Positions 1 to 8,179 of a DNA stretch of 15,202 bases are shown here, piece after piece. The stretch is from positions 1 through 15,202 of the forward strand of contig JAEXQJ010000144.1 in the NCBI GenBank assembly GCA_023438785.1, given 5' to 3'. Position 1 is the first letter of the stretch. Each line of letters opens with the position of its first letter. Source of the stretch: Pseudomonadota bacterium (GTDB taxonomy: Bacteria > Myxococcota_A > Polyangia > Fen-1088). Made by a program: the position numbers and the translations under genes. Below the pieces are notes generated by a model. That model saw only the letters and a program-made list of their open reading frames with translations, was not told the origin of the DNA and did not search any database.

Positions 1-25
1 ACCCGCCCCACGGCCGCGGCCGGGT

Positions 26-385
26 CTACTTGCCGGCCTTCGACTCGCGGCGCTGGGCCCGGTACTTCTGGATCTTCGCCTTGGACACGTTCTTGTGCGC
101 GGCGCACACCATGCCAAAGACGGGGGCGGCGACGCCCGTGCAGCCGGGAACCGGGCAGAGCTGCTTGGGGCGCTTCTTGGCCGGCTCCGCCGGGGCCGGG
201 GCGAGCGGCGCCGAGACCAAATAGGCCGCCTTGGGCGGACGGCCGCGGCGGCGGGGCAGGGCGAGGGTGCCTCCACTCAGGGCAGAGGCGATGGCCGTCT
301 GCACCCGGCGGGCGGTGGCCGCTTCAACGCTGGCCACGATCTGCTTCACGAAATTCTCGACGAGAGCCTGGATGTTGTTGTCCAT
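26..385 (-). CDS. Small AT-hook / Cys-His cluster protein, likely DNA-binding
   Basis: A 119-residue protein of unknown precise function. Residues 1-38 are a likely amphipathic helix or coiled coil suited to oligomerisation. Residues 45-52 (RRRGRPPK) are a textbook AT-hook that would sit in the minor groove. After an Ala/Pro-rich linker comes C77-x4-C82-x11-C94-x2-H97, a plausible single zinc site, and then a very basic tail (about 98-119, many K and R). AT-hook regulators are well known in myxobacteria (CarD is one), but this is not CarD. The ATG start is the only good one; no clear Shine-Dalgarno is seen ahead of it. It is divergent from sctV across a 149-bp gap. I infer a nucleoid-associated or regulatory role. 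The zinc site is inferred from spacing alone. Confidence 0.72.
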   Translation of the reverse strand: MDNNIQALVENFVKQIVASVEAATARRVQTAIASALSGGTLALPRRRGRPPKAAYLVSAPLAPAPAEPAKKRPKQLCPVPGCTGVAAPVFGMVCAAHKNVSKAKIQKYRAQRRESKAGK

Positions 386-433
386 TTTCGAATGCCCGTT
401 ACAAAATACGGTCAGCGGATGATGCCCGCGGGT

Positions 434-458
434 GCGGAAAAGTAAAGGTGTTTTCCGC
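434..458. promoter_or_regulatory. Perfect 8-bp inverted repeat in divergent intergenic region
   Basis: The arms GCGGAAAA (434-441) and TTTTCCGC (451-458) are exact reverse complements around a 9-base loop, with possible G-T pairs beyond. It lies between the divergent AT-hook gene and sctV. No T-run follows on either strand, so a terminator is unlikely. It could be an operator for a dimeric regulator or a leader hairpin. The rest of the 149-bp gap (386-534) holds only the candidate promoter listed separately. Confidence 0.4.
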
Positions 459-496
459 GTTGACCAACGCTCTTTGAGCCTTTTTGCCTATTGTTC

Positions 497-525
497 TTGA
501 CGCTCAGAGCCAGCCTCGGGATTAT
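497..525 (+). promoter_or_regulatory. Candidate sigma-70-like promoter of sctV
   Basis: TTGACG (497-502), a spacer of exactly 17 bases, then GATTAT (520-525). This is 5/6 to the -35 consensus and 4/6 to the -10. A transcript from here would begin near 532, only a few bases before the ATG at 535. It would exclude the upstream TTG at 484 and make sctV nearly leaderless. Found by eye only; chance matches of this quality occur. Confidence 0.35.
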
Positions 526-534
526 TTCCGCGGC

Positions 535-2655
535 ATGAGGACGGAGCGACTGGCGAGTGTGGGCGCGCTATTGAAATCCGGCAACCTCCGGGAATTATTC
601 ACGCGCTATTCAGATCTGGCCCTGGCCGGCTTGGTCGCCGTCATCGTCGGCATGATGATCGTGCCGCTGCCGACGACGCTGCTCGATCTCTTCATTACGG
701 TCAATGTGGCGGCGGCCGTTACGCTGTTGCTCATCGCCATCTACGTGAGCGAGACGCTCAAGATCGCCACCTTCCCCACCCTTCTGCTCCTGACCACGCT
801 TTATCGGCTGGCGATCGAGGTGTCGGCGACCCGGCTCATCTTGCTCAAGGCGGACGCGGGCGAGGTCATCCACGCCTTCGGCAATTTCGTCGTGTCCGGC
901 AATTTGGTGGTCGGCGCGGTCGTATTTTTGATCCTGACGATGATCCAATTCATCGTCATTTCAAAGGGATCCGAGCGGGTTGCCGAGGTGGGGGCGCGCT
1001 TCACATTGGACGCCATGCCGGGCAAGCAGATGTCCATTGACGCGGAATTGCGGGCCGGCCACATCGATCACAATGAGGCTCGGCGTCGACGCAGCCTATT
1101 GGCGCGGGAATCCCAATTTTTCGGGTCGATGGATGGCGCCATGAAATTCGTCAAGGGCGACGCCATCGCGGGCATCGTTGTTCTGCTGACCAACATCGTG
1201 GGCGGCTTGGTCATCGGCATCGTGCAAAAGGGCATGGACGCGGCCACGGCGGCGCGAACGTATACGGTGCTGACCATCGGCGAAGGTCTCGTGTCCCAGA
1301 TCCCCGCGCTGGTCGTGTCCACGGCGGCCGGGATCATCGTGACACGGGTCGCGTCCGAGGATGAGAACAGCCACCTTGGCCGCGACATCGGCCAACAGGT
1401 ATTGGCCCAGCCCAAGGCCCTGGCCATCGCGGCGGCCCTGTTGGGGGTCTTGGCCGTGGTTCCCGGGCTGCCCACGATCCCCTTCCTGCTGCTGGGCGGT
1501 CTGCTGGGGTTGGTTGCCTATCGACTGGCAAAGAGCGATCGGGCCGCGCGCAACCAGACGGCCGGTGACGGGGCCTCTGTCGCGCACACACCCGCAAGCG
1601 CCGGCTCGCCCGCCGCGGACGCGGAGGCGCCTGCGCCGCTCCTCGTGCCCATCGCCATCGACCTGGCGCCTGCCTTGAGCACCTCGCTGCTCCCGGCCGA
1701 GGGGCCCAACCGCATCATGAGCGAGCTTCTGCCCGCGGCGCGCGAGCAGTTCTTCGCCGAGACGGGCATCACCATCCCGGCCGTGCGCCTGCGGCCCCAT
1801 TGTCCTGGCCTGACGCCGGGGGGATACGTGCTGCGTTTGAATGAGGTGCCCATGGCCCGTGGCGAGGTCGTCCCGGGAGGCGGACTCGCCCTGAGCACGC
1901 CCGACCAGCTCCTTGCCTTGGGCATCGCGGCCGAGGCGGCCACCCACCCGGACGGGCAGCCTGCCTCGTGGATCGCCCCCGCAGACTTGGTTGCGGCTCG
2001 ACTGCGTGGTGTGGCCACGCTGGCCCCCGAGGAGGTCATCCTGGCCCAGCTCATCCAGTTGCTGCGCCGATTCGGTCACGAGTTCATCGGTATTCAAGAG
2101 GCCCAGACTCTCCTCGACGGCTTGGAGCGCAGCCACCCGGCGCTGGTGCGCGAGGTGGTGCCCAAGCTGGTGTCCCCCGCCCTCCTCGCCGACGTGTTGC
2201 GCCGGCTGGCCGAGGAAGGCGTCTCGTTGCGCGGCCTACGGGACATCCTCGGCGCGCTGGCCGAATGGGCCCCGCTGGAGCGCGATCCCGTCGCGCTCAC
2301 CGAGCACGTTCGGGGTGCCTTGCGCCGGCAAATCACCTTCAAGCACGCGAGCCCCGTTGGCGTATTGGGCGTGCTTCTGCTGGACCCGATGATCGAGGAC
2401 ACGGTTCGCGACGCGATTCAGCGCACCCCCACGGGCAGCTATTTGGCGCTGGAGCCCGTCCTGTCGCGTGACATCATCACGGCCGTGGGCGGGGCCGTGG
2501 CCGGGCACAAGTCGCCTGTCATTCTGACCGCCGCCGATATCCGGCGCTACGTGCGACGCCTGGTGGAAACCGAGCACCCCCAGGTGACGGTGCTCTCCTA
2601 TCAGGAGCTCGCGCCCGACGTGAAGCTGCAGCCGCTCGGCCGTATCAGCGTCTGA
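535..2655 (+). CDS. sctV: Type III secretion export-gate protein SctV (FHIPEP family)
   Basis: Inner-membrane export gate of a type III apparatus; its cytosolic domain forms a nonameric ring that receives chaperone-substrate complexes. From this ATG it is 706 residues. The N-terminal half holds about eight hydrophobic segments. Numbering from the TTG at 484 (add 17), the FHIPEP signature lies at about 165-190, with EVGARFTLDAMPGKQMSID. An Ala/Pro-rich linker (about 351-385) leads to a complete cytosolic domain ending in a typical LSYQEL...QPLGRI tail. The frame stays open to TTG 484, giving 723 residues. I prefer ATG 535: neither start has a Shine-Dalgarno, ATG is the commoner codon, and the first 17 residues do not resemble the family. 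SctV and flagellar FlhA are homologous; the tail favours SctV. No other secretion gene is in view. The proA stop lies 20 bp beyond, tail to tail. Confidence 0.9.
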   Translation: MRTERLASVGALLKSGNLRELFTRYSDLALAGLVAVIVGMMIVPLPTTLLDLFITVNVAAAVTLLLIAIYVSETLKIATFPTLLLLTTLYRLAIEVSATRLILLKADAGEVIHAFGNFVVSGNLVVGAVVFLILTMIQFIVISKGSERVAEVGARFTLDAMPGKQMSIDAELRAGHIDHNEARRRRSLLARESQFFGSMDGAMKFVKGDAIAGIVVLLTNIVGGLVIGIVQKGMDAATAARTYTVLTIGEGLVSQIPALVVSTAAGIIVTRVASEDENSHLGRDIGQQVLAQPKALAIAAALLGVLAVVPGLPTIPFLLLGGLLGLVAYRLAKSDRAARNQTAGDGASVAHTPASAGSPAADAEAPAPLLVPIAIDLAPALSTSLLPAEGPNRIMSELLPAAREQFFAETGITIPAVRLRPHCPGLTPGGYVLRLNEVPMARGEVVPGGGLALSTPDQLLALGIAAEAATHPDGQPASWIAPADLVAARLRGVATLAPEEVILAQLIQLLRRFGHEFIGIQEAQTLLDGLERSHPALVREVVPKLVSPALLADVLRRLAEEGVSLRGLRDILGALAEWAPLERDPVALTEHVRGALRRQITFKHASPVGVLGVLLLDPMIEDTVRDAIQRTPTGSYLALEPVLSRDIITAVGGAVAGHKSPVILTAADIRRYVRRLVETEHPQVTVLSYQELAPDVKLQPLGRISV

Positions 2656-2668
2656 CGATCTATTCGTC
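2654..2668. other. Small hairpin at the sctV/proA tail-to-tail junction
   Basis: GACGA (2654-2658) and TCGTC (2664-2668) form a 5-bp stem with a 5-base loop across the sctV stop codon, between two convergent genes whose stops are 20 bp apart. No T-run follows on either strand, so this is at best a weak or Rho-assisted end for both transcripts. Confidence 0.25.
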
Positions 2669-2675
2669 GGGGCGG

Positions 2676-3980
2676 TTAGTCCGTCGGGAGATCTTTGTGA
2701 ATGTAGCGGCGGCCGCCGGGTCCGTACTCGGTGGTGGCTTGGCCGCGTCCGTGGAGGAGCCAACGGTAGGTCAGCAGGCCCTCCACGCCCACGGGACCGC
2801 GGGCGTGAAACTTCTCGGTGCTGATGCCCACCTCGGCCCCCAGGCCGAAGCGGTAACCGTCCGAGAAGCGGGTGCTGGCGTTGTGGAACACGCAGGCCGC
2901 GTCCACCTCGCTGAGGAAACGACCTGCGGCGATGGAGTCGGCGGCCACGATGGCCTCGGTGTGGCGCGAGCCGTGGTCAGCGATGTGGGCCAGGGCTTCG
3001 TCCATGTCGGCCACGCGCTTGATGGACAGGATGAGCGCCCCGTATTCGGTGTCCCAATCGGCATCCGTGGCGGGCTTGATTTGCGGGTGGCGCTTGCGGG
3101 TCTCGGCGCATCCGCGCAGCTCGACTTTCTGCGCCTCCAGGGCGGCGACGCACGCATCCAGAGCGGCGCCCGCCTCCCCATCCCACAGCAGGGTCTCCAC
3201 CGCGTTGCAGGCGGCGGGGTAGCTGCACTTGGCGTCGACCAGGATCCGAGCCGCCATGGCGGGGTCGGCGGTGGCATGCAGATACACGTGACAGATGCCG
3301 TCGGCGTGGGCCATCACCGGGATGCGGGTGTGGGCGCGTACGTGGCGGATGAAGGACGACGAGCCACGCGCGATCATGAGCTCCACGAGATCGTCCATGG
3401 CCAGCAGCGCATCCACCTCGGCGCGGTCCTCGAGCAGAACCATGGCGCGGGTGTCGATGCCGTGCGCGGCCAGCACCTCGTGGGCCACCGCGGTGAGGGC
3501 GCGGTTGGTGGCGGCCGCCTCGCGCCCACCCTTCAGGGCCACGGCGTTGCCGCTCTTCCAAGCCAGGCTGGTGATCTGCACGAGCGCATCGGGACGCGCC
3601 TCGAAGACCACGCCCAGCACGCCCAGCGGACAGGACACGCGCTTGAGGATGAGGTTGTGATCCAGGACGCGATGGGTGAGCGCGCGGCCGACCAACTCGG
3701 GCATGCGCGCCAACTGCTCGATGCCGTCGATGGTGGTGTCGAGCTTCTTGTCGTCGAGGGACAGGCGTTTGACCAGCGCCGGGTTGAGCCGGCCGGCAGC
3801 CTCCTCGGCCTTGGCCGCGGCCAGGTCCTCGGCGTTGGCCGCCAGAATGAGCTGACGCGTCTCGGGCCGACCCAGGGCCGCGCCGAAATCGGAGAGCAGG
3901 CGGCTGCGCTCGGGTCCGGTCAGCGTAGCCAGCCGCCGGGCTGCCGCGCGTGCCGCTTTGAGGCTTTCTCGCAAGTCCAT
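2676..3980 (-). CDS. proA: Glutamate-5-semialdehyde dehydrogenase (gamma-glutamyl phosphate reductase)
   Basis: Second step of proline synthesis: NADPH-dependent reduction of gamma-glutamyl phosphate to glutamate semialdehyde. 434 residues, slightly longer than the usual 415-420. The catalytic cysteine is C258 in PAACNAVETLL. Other family blocks are GVLGVVFEARPDA (about 120-132), HADGICHVYLH (about 225-235) and the C-terminal STRFSDGYRFGLGAEVGIST block (about 369-388). The ATG at 3980 is chosen because the protein begins there with the usual helix (MDLRESLKAARAAAR); the open frame runs further upstream only as a shadow of the threonine aldolase gene. It is the last gene of the proB - aldolase - proA run and follows the aldolase stop by 74 bp. 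Confidence 0.96.
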   Translation of the reverse strand: MDLRESLKAARAAARRLATLTGPERSRLLSDFGAALGRPETRQLILAANAEDLAAAKAEEAAGRLNPALVKRLSLDDKKLDTTIDGIEQLARMPELVGRALTHRVLDHNLILKRVSCPLGVLGVVFEARPDALVQITSLAWKSGNAVALKGGREAAATNRALTAVAHEVLAAHGIDTRAMVLLEDRAEVDALLAMDDLVELMIARGSSSFIRHVRAHTRIPVMAHADGICHVYLHATADPAMAARILVDAKCSYPAACNAVETLLWDGEAGAALDACVAALEAQKVELRGCAETRKRHPQIKPATDADWDTEYGALILSIKRVADMDEALAHIADHGSRHTEAIVAADSIAAGRFLSEVDAACVFHNASTRFSDGYRFGLGAEVGISTEKFHARGPVGVEGLLTYRWLLHGRGQATTEYGPGGRRYIHKDLPTD

Positions 3981-3998
3981 CTTGATGGGCGCAATTCT

Positions 3999-4042
3999 AC
4001 TCGCAAACGGGCGAGTTGGCTGGGGCGCGCGCCAGGCCAGCC
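3999..4042 (-). promoter_or_regulatory. Two hairpins in the aldolase-proA spacer
   Basis: The 74-bp spacer holds ACTCGC/GCGAGT (3999-4004 and 4011-4016, 6-bp stem, 6-base loop). Beside it is GGCTGG/CCAGCC (4018-4023 and 4037-4042) enclosing the self-complementary GGCGCGCGCC (4024-4033). The first lies 18 bases ahead of the proA ATG. Neither is followed by a T-run. They could set the relative expression of proA within the operon, protect an mRNA end or be an operator. GC-rich DNA forms such stems readily, so this is tentative. Confidence 0.3.
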
Positions 4043-4054
4043 CCCGAGAGAGGC

Positions 4055-5077
<1,023 letters not shown>

Positions 5078-5079
5078 CT

Positions 5080-6258
5080 CTAGATCGCCCCCATGACCAA
5101 GTTGTCGCGGGTCACCAGGGCGTCGTAGCTGCGGTAGCCAAGGATGGCGTCGATCTCGTCGCTGTGGCGGCCGGCCAGTTTGCGGCACGCGTCCGCGTCG
5201 TAGTTGACCAGGCCGCGGCCGTGCACGCGGCCGCTGCCGTCGCGGATCTCCACCAATTCGCCCTTGTCGAAGTCGCCCTCCACGTTGACCACGCCGATGG
5301 GCAGCAGCGAAGCCTTGCCGCCCGCAAGCGCTTTGAGCGCGCCCTCGTTGACGATGAGGGCGCCTTGCTTGCGGCCCGATACGGCGATGTGGCGCCAGCG
5401 CGCGCGACGGCGTTCGGTGGGCGGGATGAGGGTGCCCACGTCTTCGCCGGCCAGGATTTTGTCCAGGATGGCGGGCGCGCCGCCGTTGGCGATGACCACG
5501 GCCGTGCCCTCGGCGGTGGCCAAGCGGGCCGCCTCCAACTTGCTGCCCATGCCGCCCGTTCCGCCGCTCGACGAGCCCATGGCGCGCGCCAGGGCTTGCT
5601 CGTCCACGCCGCTCAGCTCGGGGATGCGCGTGGCCGTGGGGTCCAGGTTGGGATTGGCGGTGAGCAGGCCGTCTACGTTGCTGAGCATGACCAGCAGGTC
5701 CGCACCCAGTGCCACGGCCACGTGCGCCGAGAGGCCGTCGTTGTCGCCGAAGATGGGCGGCTCGGTCTTGGCACCTTCGCGGCGGCGGTAGTCCACCAGC
5801 TCGCGCACACTGACGCTGTCGTTTTCATTGAGCACGGGGATGGTGCCCAGCTCGAGCAGGCGCATGAGCGTGGTGCGTACGCACAGGGCGCGATCGCGAT
5901 CGGCCAGGTCCTCATGGGTGAGGAGAACCTGCGCGGCCACGATGCCCAGCTTGGCGAAGGCCTCGGTGTAGGCGCCCATGAGGTGGCTCTGGCCCACGGC
6001 CGCGCAGGCCTGGCGCAGGCCGAGCGAGCGCGGGCGTTGCTTGAGGCCCAAAAGACGCATGCCCATGCCCACGGCGCCGCTGGTGACCAGCACCACGTCG
6101 CGTCCGGCCCGTCGCTGCCGAGCCAAGCCCTCAACGATGGCCATGACCCGGCTCATGGCCATTTCGCCGTTGTCGGTGACCACGTGGGTCCCCAACTTGA
6201 CGACCAGACGATGTGCCTCACCGAGAGTGCTGCGTGCGCTTGAAGGAACCTGTTCCAT
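5080..6258 (-). CDS. proB: Glutamate 5-kinase with C-terminal PUA domain
   Basis: First and usually feedback-controlled step of proline synthesis: ATP plus L-glutamate to gamma-glutamyl phosphate. 392 residues. The amino-acid-kinase domain (about 15-275) shows VVKLGT (19-24), TSGAV (59-63), NENDSV (144-149), FGDNDGLSAHVA (170-181), SNVDGLLT (193-200) and GGTGGMGSK (232-240). A PUA domain (about 290-385) follows, as in the long E. coli-type enzymes. The start ATG leaves an N-terminal extension of about 16 residues before the first strand; internal starts are possible but less likely. It heads the operon proB - threonine aldolase - proA and is divergent from proC across 47 bp. Proline feedback is expected from the family but not provable here. 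Confidence 0.95.
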   Translation of the reverse strand: MEQVPSSARSTLGEAHRLVVKLGTHVVTDNGEMAMSRVMAIVEGLARQRRAGRDVVLVTSGAVGMGMRLLGLKQRPRSLGLRQACAAVGQSHLMGAYTEAFAKLGIVAAQVLLTHEDLADRDRALCVRTTLMRLLELGTIPVLNENDSVSVRELVDYRRREGAKTEPPIFGDNDGLSAHVAVALGADLLVMLSNVDGLLTANPNLDPTATRIPELSGVDEQALARAMGSSSGGTGGMGSKLEAARLATAEGTAVVIANGGAPAILDKILAGEDVGTLIPPTERRRARWRHIAVSGRKQGALIVNEGALKALAGGKASLLPIGVVNVEGDFDKGELVEIRDGSGRVHGRGLVNYDADACRKLAGRHSDEIDAILGYRSYDALVTRDNLVMGAI

Positions 6259-6270
6259 GAGCGGCGCAAC

Positions 6271-6299
6271 TTTACCTTGGCCGTGCTTCGTGTGGTAAT
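6271..6299. promoter_or_regulatory. Symmetric promoter-like element between proB and proC
   Basis: Plus strand: TTTACC (6271-6276), 17 bases, GGTAAT (6294-6299). Minus strand, same DNA: ATTACC, 17 bases, GGTAAA. Each hexamer is thus a -35-like box in one direction and a -10-like box in the other, with ideal spacing both ways. Plus-strand transcripts would start near the proC GTG (6306); minus-strand ones a few bases before the proB ATG (6258). It is the only promoter-like signal in the 47-bp gap. The same symmetry would also fit a dimeric repressor site. Confidence 0.4.
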
Positions 6300-6305
6300 G
6301 CGGCC

Positions 6306-7130
6306 GTGAGCAACGTGAACAACAACGAAATCCTTGCAGTCATCGGGGCCGGGACCATGGGCGAGGCCATCCTGCGCGGCATCTTGCGCGCGGGGCGACT
6401 GACGCCGGCGCAGATCTTCGCCTCCGACGTGCGCCCCGAGGTGGTGCGCGAACTGGCCAGTCGCCACGGCATCCGCACCACCACCGACGCCGTGGAAGCG
6501 GCCCGGGCGGCCACCATGGCCCTAGTTTGCGTGAAGCCGAATCAGATGGGCCCGGTGCTATCCAACCCGGCCATGCAGAAGGCCCTGGAGGGCAAGCCGG
6601 TGATGAGCATCGCGGCGGGCGTGCGCCTGGCCCAGCTCGCCGAGTGGGTTCCGTCGAGTCCGGTGATTCGGGTCATGCCCAACACGGCAGCCACCATCGG
6701 TGAGGCCATGTCCGCCCTGGCGCGCGGCAGGGGCATCACGGATGCGCAAATGGCGACGGCTCTGGAGCTCTTCGCGGCCGTGGGGCGTTCCCTGGAGCTC
6801 GACGAGGCGTACATGGACGTGGTGACCGCGCTGTCGGGCAGCGGGCCGGCCTTCGCCTACGTCATCATCGACGCGTTGGCGGATGGCGCTGTGAAGATGG
6901 GCCTGCGTCGCGACGCGGCCGTTTCCATGGCCGCCCAGATGTTGCAGGGCGCGGCGCGCATGGTGTTGCAGACCGGGACGCACCCGGCGGCATTGAAGGA
7001 TCAGGTGACCACGCCGGGCGGCTGCACCGCGGCTGGGCTGGCCAAGCTGGAGGAAGGCCGATTGCGTTACACACTGGCCAGCGCGGTGGAGGAAGCCACC
7101 CGCGCGGCGGGCAAGCTCGGTCAGAGATAG
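6306..7130 (+). CDS. proC: Pyrroline-5-carboxylate reductase
   Basis: Last step of proline synthesis: NAD(P)H-dependent reduction of delta-1-pyrroline-5-carboxylate to L-proline; a cytosolic oligomer. 274 residues, normal length. An N-terminal Rossmann domain has VIGAGTMGEAIL with GxGxxG at 14-19. MPNTAATIGEAM lies at about 124-135. The C-terminal helical dimerisation domain has SGSGPAF (177-183), a helix through KMGL, and DQVTTPGGCTAAGL (232-245) at the substrate site. The start is GTG at 6306; a second in-frame GTG at 6315 is possible. No Shine-Dalgarno is visible and the candidate promoter would start RNA at about the first GTG. Divergent from the proB operon, so both arms of the pathway could share control. 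Confidence 0.96.
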   Translation: MSNVNNNEILAVIGAGTMGEAILRGILRAGRLTPAQIFASDVRPEVVRELASRHGIRTTTDAVEAARAATMALVCVKPNQMGPVLSNPAMQKALEGKPVMSIAAGVRLAQLAEWVPSSPVIRVMPNTAATIGEAMSALARGRGITDAQMATALELFAAVGRSLELDEAYMDVVTALSGSGPAFAYVIIDALADGAVKMGLRRDAAVSMAAQMLQGAARMVLQTGTHPAALKDQVTTPGGCTAAGLAKLEEGRLRYTLASAVEEATRAAGKLGQR

Positions 7131-7133
7131 CGG

Positions 7134-7157
7134 CGTCCCGGGACGTTTTCAGTTTTT
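7134..7157 (+). terminator. Possible Rho-independent terminator after proC
   Basis: The perfect palindrome CGTCCCGGGACG (7134-7145) sits 3 bp after the proC stop and is followed by TTTTCAGTTTTT. The stem is short (4 bp around a CCGG loop, or 5 with a G-U pair), so it may be only partly effective. It is the natural boundary between proC and the lipoprotein/sigma cassette. Confidence 0.45.
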
Positions 7158-7184
7158 CCCCGGCGCTGTGTCCATCTCCACGAG

Positions 7185-7189
7185 AGGAG
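7185..7189 (+). promoter_or_regulatory. Strong Shine-Dalgarno of lipoprotein A
   Basis: AGGAG six bases ahead of the ATG at 7196, one of the few strong ribosome sites in the window; it fixes the start of the cassette's first gene. I saw no convincing ECF-type promoter (GGAAC-like -35 with a -10 about 16-17 bases later) in the 65-bp gap 7131-7195. The cassette may read from proC or from an unrecognised promoter. Confidence 0.6.
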
Positions 7190-7195
7190 AACGAG

Positions 7196-8173
7196 ATGAC
7201 ACGGCAAACAACGCTTTGGATGGCTTTGATCGCGACGCTGGCTGGGTGTGGGCAGAGCACCGACGGGGATGACCAGGGGTTCCGCAACGGCGTCCCACGC
7301 GCGGAGACGGTGCAGATGAATGTGCCGGGCGGCTCTGCCCAAGCGCTCACGTTGAAGACCACGAGCCAGGCCCTGCTGGGTGAGGTGGCCGAGTACTACA
7401 AGGTGACCCGCGCGATCACCGGCGTGGTCAATGGGGCGGCCCTGGCGGTGGGTGGCCTGGTTCGGCTGGTCCTCATCCATCCGCCGACCTCGGTGACCGC
7501 CGACCAAGCCGTGTGGGGCCCCTGGGAGGATCCGCTGGACCCGGTGGCCTGGCGCGTGACCGTGACCCGCGTGGCCGAGCATCAGTACCAGTACCGCTTC
7601 GACGGGCGGCCGCGCACGCAGCCTGACGCGGATTTCGTCACCGTGCTCTCGGGGACGCACAGCCCGGGCCTGGTGGGCGGCGTGGAAGTGGAACGCCTGG
7701 GTGCCGGCAGTTTCACGTTGGATTGGGACGCGCGCGCCAGACTACCCCAGCCCAACCCCGACGAAGTGGGCAAGGTCAGCTACATCTACAGCCACGCGAG
7801 CGACAATGGGGAGGTGACCATCCAGGCCGCCTTCCGCCAGGTGAAGGACGAGGACACCCAGCTCCTCGCGGACGCGGACTACTTGTTCGTGCGTGAGCCG
7901 TCGGGCGCCGGCAGCATGGACTTCGTGTACACGGTACCCACCGCGCTCAAGGCGGGCGGCCGCGCGGTGGTGCGCAGCCGCTGGCAGCACACGGGCGCGG
8001 GTCGCGCGGATACGCAAGTCAGGGCCACCAACGGCGATACGGCGTCACTCAGCGAATGCTGGAACGAGAACTACGCCAGCGTGTACAAGAAGACTTGGCT
8101 GGGCGGCGACAATTGGGGCAGCGAGACGGACTGCGCCTTCCCCACCGCCGAGTACTCAACTCTTTCACCGTAG
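7196..8173 (+). CDS. Putative outer-membrane lipoprotein A of caspase/sigma cassette
   Basis: 325 residues, family not recognised. The N-terminus is a clear lipoprotein signal: short charged start, hydrophobic stretch, lipobox LAGC with lipidation at C18. The next residue is Gly, with no Asp retention signal, so outer-membrane placement is likely by the usual Lol rule. The rest appears beta-rich. It shares ordered features with lipoprotein B at the other end of the cassette: AEYY (64-67), PPTS...VWGP (96-109), YQYRF (131-135), ADFV (145-148), SRW..TGAGRAD (261-272) and two C-terminal cysteines (C288, C313) that could form a disulfide. Strong Shine-Dalgarno. The sigma-factor gene begins 6 bp after the stop. 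I infer a sensory or structural surface role tied to the neighbouring sigma and caspase genes; no enzymatic motif is visible. Confidence 0.8.
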   Translation: MTRQTTLWMALIATLAGCGQSTDGDDQGFRNGVPRAETVQMNVPGGSAQALTLKTTSQALLGEVAEYYKVTRAITGVVNGAALAVGGLVRLVLIHPPTSVTADQAVWGPWEDPLDPVAWRVTVTRVAEHQYQYRFDGRPRTQPDADFVTVLSGTHSPGLVGGVEVERLGAGSFTLDWDARARLPQPNPDEVGKVSYIYSHASDNGEVTIQAAFRQVKDEDTQLLADADYLFVREPSGAGSMDFVYTVPTALKAGGRAVVRSRWQHTGAGRADTQVRATNGDTASLSECWNENYASVYKKTWLGGDNWGSETDCAFPTAEYSTLSP

Positions 8174-8179
8174 CAGCGG

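Noticed and set aside
535..1300. Lower GC in the first part of sctV as a sign of recent transfer
   Set aside because: This part codes for membrane helices rich in Ile, Phe, Leu and Met, which lowers GC by itself; the second half looks like its neighbours.
1096..2136. 346-codon open frame on the minus strand inside sctV
   Set aside because: Shadow of a clear FHIPEP gene; Gly/Arg/Gln-rich without domains.
5164..6243. 359-codon open frame on the plus strand over proB
   Set aside because: Antisense of proB; His/Ala/Val-rich with no motif.
7131..7195. ECF-type autoregulated promoter ahead of lipoprotein A
   Set aside because: GGGACG at 7140 and GTC at 7170 are 25 bases apart, too far for the usual 16-17 base spacing; no better pair found.
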